A model generated the notes under the pieces. That model did not search any database. It was not told where the DNA came from and worked only from the letters and a program-made list of their open reading frames with translations. This document shows, in pieces, positions 5,185 to 8,255 of a DNA stretch of 8,255 nt (the first letter of the stretch is position 1; each line of letters starts with the position of its first letter). The position numbers were made by a program, and so were the translations under genes. The stretch is from Desulfobacterales bacterium (lineage in GTDB: Bacteria > Desulfobacterota > Desulfobacteria > Desulfobacterales > ETH-SRB1), in assembly GCA_030017395.1 (NCBI GenBank), contig JASEIZ010000085.1, positions 1-8,255 of the forward strand. The letters are read 5' to 3'.

Positions 5185-8103
5185 ATGCTGAGAAAGCTTT
5201 TCAGGCAGTTTGTTTTTAAATATTTACTCTATAGCCTTATTTTTTTCATTGTATTATCTTTTTCAATTACTGAGCGTCAAACAGACGAGACTTGTAAGTA
5301 TTTAACATCTGCAAATGCCGCTGTTGACAATTGCCGTTTTCAGTCAGAGTGGCCTCATGAAAAAAGCGAACTTTTTCCAGACCCATCCCTTGTGTTTGGA
5401 CGGTTGCCGAATGGCTTCAGGTATGTATTGATGGAAAACCGAACACCAAAGGACAGGGTTAGTATGCATCTAGCTGTTAATGTTGGATCCATGCATGAGT
5501 CTGATTGGCAGCAAGGAATGGCTCACTTTCTTGAACACATGCTTTTTTGTGGTTCAACCCATTTCAAGCCCGGAGAACTCATAAAATACTTCCAAAGCAT
5601 AGGAATGAAATTTGGTCCTGATGCAAATGCGCATACAGGATATTATGAAACGGTTTATGATATACTTTTACCAAAGGGAGACAGGCGCAGTCTGGGGGAA
5701 GGACTTGCTGTTCTGAAAGACTTTGCAGACGGCGCCATTTTCCAGGGCTCGGAGATAGATAGGGAACGCAGGGTTGTCCTGTCTGAAAAGCGCACGCGTG
5801 ATTCTGCGTCCTATCGCAGGTTTGTTTCAATTATGAAGTTTGAGTTTCCTGAAGCAAAAATATCAAAAAGATTTCCTATAGGTCTGGAAAATTTTATTAA
5901 AAATGCAGACCGTAAAATGTTTAAAAGTTTTTATGACACATGGTATAGACCGGAAAAGATGATACTTGTAATGACGGGAGACTTTGATGCCGGCACGGCT
6001 GCTTTACTTATAGATAAAAAATTTTCTGCGTTAGCTGCAAGAGCATCCCCTTCGCCTGAACCGGATTTGGGAAAAATAAATCATAAAGGGATCAAACCAT
6101 TTTATTATTTTGAAAAGGAAACCGGAAATACTACGGTCAGCATAGAGGTAATAAGAAAAATTATACAGCAGCCGGATTCCTTTGATTTTCAGAAAAGATT
6201 ACTTATTAAGGACATCGCGGATCAAATTGTTCAGAACCGACTGGACATATTGATAAGCAAACCTGATACCCCCTTTACCTCGGCTTCTATCAGCAGCGGT
6301 ATTTTCGCAAAACAGATAGAATCCGCCGAAATTACGGCGGAATGCAGTCCTGAAAACTGGGAGAAATCACTTGCGCTTTTAGAGCAAACTCTGAGAAGGT
6401 CATTGAAATACGGATTTACTAAAGCAGAGCTTGAGAGGGTAAAAAATGATTTCAGATCAAAACTGGATAGCGCTGTAAATAGAGCTCAAACACGAGAAAG
6501 TGGATTGCTGGCGCGTGAAATAATAATGCATCTTAATGCGGATATGGTTTTTCTTTCTCCAGGTCAAAGAAGAGATCTCCTATCGCCGGTTATTAATTCC
6601 CTGACATTAAAGCAGGCGCACGATTCATTCAAGGAGAGTTGGGCATCTGAACACAGGCTTGTGCTTGTCACAGGAAATGCCGAGCTGAAAACTATTGATG
6701 AAAAACCAAAAGACCTGATAATTGCCGCATATAATAGAAGCAGCATGCTCGATGTGTCAAGACCGCCTGAAATAAGTGTGCCGGTTTTTCCTTATCTGCC
6801 GGAACCTGAAAAAAAGGGGAAAATTATCAAAAGAGTCGAGATTCCGGATCTTGGCATTGTTCATGTTGATTTTGAGAACAAGGTCAGCCTGGCTCTGAAA
6901 AAGACGGATTTTGAGGCCGATGAGGTGCTTGTTAATCTGTCCTTTGGATTAGGCAGAGCTGTCGAACCCACAGATAAACCAGGACTTTCTGATTTAAGCG
7001 CCGAATTAATCAATGAAAGCGGACTCGGCCGGCTCAAAAAAGATGAAATTGAACGCGCCCTGACAGGAAGAAACACGGATGTTAATTTTTTTGTTAATGA
7101 AGATAGTTTTTCCTTCAAAGGCAAAACAGTATCAAAAGAGATAACGTTGCTGTTTCAGCTGCTTTATGCTCATTTAACAGATCCGGGATACAGGGTAGAT
7201 GCCTATAAACTTTCCATGGAGAGATTTAGGCAAAAATATCTTAAACTTTCCAGTTCTATTGACGGCGCCATGAGCCTTACCGGAAAGCGCTTTCTTGCTG
7301 GAGGAGACAGCCGTTTCGGACTTCCATCTTACGATATGTTCAAACATTTGACCCTTAATGATGTTAAATCATGGTTTGACGCATCATTACGACACGATGA
7401 AATTAATGTTTCAGTGGTCGGCGATTTTGATGTTAATGCAGTAGTTGATCTGGTCTCTAAATATTTTGGGAGCCTTCCTAAGCGACGCGATATATATAAA
7501 CAGAACATGTTAAGATTGCCCCAATTTCCTGCTGCTCAAACATTTGAAATAAATGTCGCAACAGAAATTCCAAAAGGTCTTGTAGTTGTTGCATATCCAA
7601 CTGAAGACTTGTGGGATATCCATAGAACACGCCTTTTTTCAGTGTTGGCTGATATTGTTTCAGAAAGGTTGCGTGAAAGGATTCGGGAAAAATTAGGAGC
7701 TGCTTATTCCTTTGTCGCATACAACACGTCTAGCCGTGCATATCCTGAATATGGAGTATTTCAAACCTTTGTCCATGTTGATCCAAAAGAAGGGAATATG
7801 GTGGTTGGGGAAGTAAAAAAAATCATATCGGATCTCGTTGTTACCGGAGTAAACAATGAAGAGTTGAGGCGTACCATCAAGCCCACACTTACAGGCATAA
7901 AGGATATGCTGCAAAATAATTATTACTGGCTGAATACTGTTCTTTCAGGATCAAAAACGCATCCTCAGCAGCTTGACTGGAGCAGGACAATAATGGATGA
8001 TTATGCTTCCATTACAAAAGAAGAGCTGTCTATTCTGGCAAAACAATATCTGGACAATGATAAAGCAGCAGTAATTATTGTTAAACCGGAACAAAGAGAT
8101 TAA
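5185..8103 (+). CDS. Pitrilysin-type M16 zinc metallopeptidase, exported or membrane-anchored (972 aa)
   Basis: The 972-residue protein has the length of pitrilysin (about 960) and its four-domain plan. The N-terminal half has the inverted zinc motif H114-F-L-E117-H118, with E201 (in ERRVVLSE, followed by KRTRD) the likely third ligand. The first M16_C domain includes YRPEKMILVMTGDF (254-267). The second half begins near 553. There the motif position reads D603-L-S-A-E607, so zinc binding is lost, as usual in the family. The last domain keeps R834 and Y841, the R-x6-Y pair that contacts substrate in M16 enzymes. A basic N-terminus and hydrophobic stretch 13-28 indicate a signal peptide or anchor; no lipobox is seen and cleavage is unclear. 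The likely role is degradation of peptides in the periplasm. An upstream in-frame TTG (5161) would add eight residues but is rejected. Confidence 0.93.
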   Translation: MLRKLFRQFVFKYLLYSLIFFIVLSFSITERQTDETCKYLTSANAAVDNCRFQSEWPHEKSELFPDPSLVFGRLPNGFRYVLMENRTPKDRVSMHLAVNVGSMHESDWQQGMAHFLEHMLFCGSTHFKPGELIKYFQSIGMKFGPDANAHTGYYETVYDILLPKGDRRSLGEGLAVLKDFADGAIFQGSEIDRERRVVLSEKRTRDSASYRRFVSIMKFEFPEAKISKRFPIGLENFIKNADRKMFKSFYDTWYRPEKMILVMTGDFDAGTAALLIDKKFSALAARASPSPEPDLGKINHKGIKPFYYFEKETGNTTVSIEVIRKIIQQPDSFDFQKRLLIKDIADQIVQNRLDILISKPDTPFTSASISSGIFAKQIESAEITAECSPENWEKSLALLEQTLRRSLKYGFTKAELERVKNDFRSKLDSAVNRAQTRESGLLAREIIMHLNADMVFLSPGQRRDLLSPVINSLTLKQAHDSFKESWASEHRLVLVTGNAELKTIDEKPKDLIIAAYNRSSMLDVSRPPEISVPVFPYLPEPEKKGKIIKRVEIPDLGIVHVDFENKVSLALKKTDFEADEVLVNLSFGLGRAVEPTDKPGLSDLSAELINESGLGRLKKDEIERALTGRNTDVNFFVNEDSFSFKGKTVSKEITLLFQLLYAHLTDPGYRVDAYKLSMERFRQKYLKLSSSIDGAMSLTGKRFLAGGDSRFGLPSYDMFKHLTLNDVKSWFDASLRHDEINVSVVGDFDVNAVVDLVSKYFGSLPKRRDIYKQNMLRLPQFPAAQTFEINVATEIPKGLVVVAYPTEDLWDIHRTRLFSVLADIVSERLRERIREKLGAAYSFVAYNTSSRAYPEYGVFQTFVHVDPKEGNMVVGEVKKIISDLVVTGVNNEELRRTIKPTLTGIKDMLQNNYYWLNTVLSGSKTHPQQLDWSRTIMDDYASITKEELSILAKQYLDNDKAAVIIVKPEQRD

Positions 8104-8125
8104 AAACATAAAACACTCAAGTTCG

Positions 8126-8255
8126 ATGGATTCGTAAAAAGCCCCAAAACACCGTTTTCCGTCATTCCGGCGAAAGCCTGAATCCGTCTTTTCAAGCAGC
8201 TGCAGACCATCTGGACTCCGGTTTTCACCGGAGTGACGACTTTTTACGAGTTCAT
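8126..8255. repeat. Nested inverted-repeat element (MITE/REP-like), reaching the window edge
   Basis: The ends are imperfect terminal inverted repeats: 8126-8143 and 8238-8255 match at 15 of 18 positions, sharing TCGTAAAAAG. Inside them a second inverted pair, 8161-8185 and 8213-8237, matches at 20 of 25 positions. Each inner arm is itself a hairpin: 8164-8171 with 8176-8183 (7 of 8 pairs, GAAA loop) and 8215-8222 with 8227-8234 (8 perfect pairs, TTTC loop). The left half has an extra 17 nt (8144-8160). There is no coding capacity. The GTCATTCC...GGAATCC style and TTTTTACGA ends resemble dispersed intergenic repeats I recall from Desulfobacterales genomes. It is probably non-autonomous and could continue beyond the window. 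Confidence 0.7.
8215..8245 (+). terminator. Possible terminator of the M16 gene inside the repeat
   Basis: The perfect 8-bp stem 8215-8222/8227-8234 with a TTTC loop is followed six bases later by TTTTT (8241-8245). No other terminator-like hairpin follows the M16 stop at 8101-8103, so the repeat may supply transcription termination. The six-base gap before the T-run is longer than ideal. Confidence 0.35.

Noticed and set aside
1..8255. CRISPR array, toxin-antitoxin, phage-defence or biosynthetic cluster
   Set aside because: No regularly spaced repeats and no nuclease, toxin or modification-enzyme signatures; all sizeable genes are assigned to housekeeping or envelope functions.

Overview
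The window looks like an ordinary chromosomal segment of a Gram-negative, moderately AT-rich bacterium. The best guess is Desulfobacterota (Desulfobacterales-like). This rests on an 82-residue zinc-ribbon protein beside ppiD, a PiT transporter paired with a TIGR00153/DUF47 protein, a Lys-rich winged-helix protein, and a nested-palindrome intergenic repeat of a kind I associate with that group. The taxonomic call is inference. The envelope genes (a membrane-anchored periplasmic foldase and an exported M16 peptidase) are what point to a Gram-negative cell.

Layout: 1-80 holds a strong stem-loop but no gene. 81-156 (minus) is tRNA-Ala(GGC). 336-584 and 641-2539 (plus) are the small zinc-ribbon protein and a PpiD-type peptidyl-prolyl isomerase, possibly cotranscribed. 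4454-3231 and 3219-2551 (minus) form a tight two-gene operon, pit then the DUF47/PhoU-like accessory gene, which meets ppiD tail to tail across an 11-bp gap. 4455-4677 is a control region with candidate divergent promoters for pit and for the next gene. 4678-5043 (plus) is a 121-residue protein with a coiled coil, a histone-H1-like basic linker and a winged helix. 5102-5171 is a long terminator hairpin. 5185-8103 (plus) is a full-length pitrilysin-type M16 zinc peptidase. 8126-8255 is a nested inverted repeat (MITE/REP-like) running to the window edge.

The genes fall into separate jobs rather than one system: envelope protein folding (PpiD), envelope proteolysis (M16), inorganic phosphate uptake (Pit plus accessory protein), a probable DNA-binding protein, and translation (tRNA-Ala). 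I see no phage genes, no CRISPR array, no defence cluster and no biosynthetic cluster.

The points most worth a second look are: the M16 start, which should be the ATG at 5185 because the longer reading begins inside a terminator stem; the lack of room for an M16 promoter after that hairpin; the architecture of the 121-residue protein; and the repeat family, with one element at the right edge and a possible fragment in the ppiD leader.
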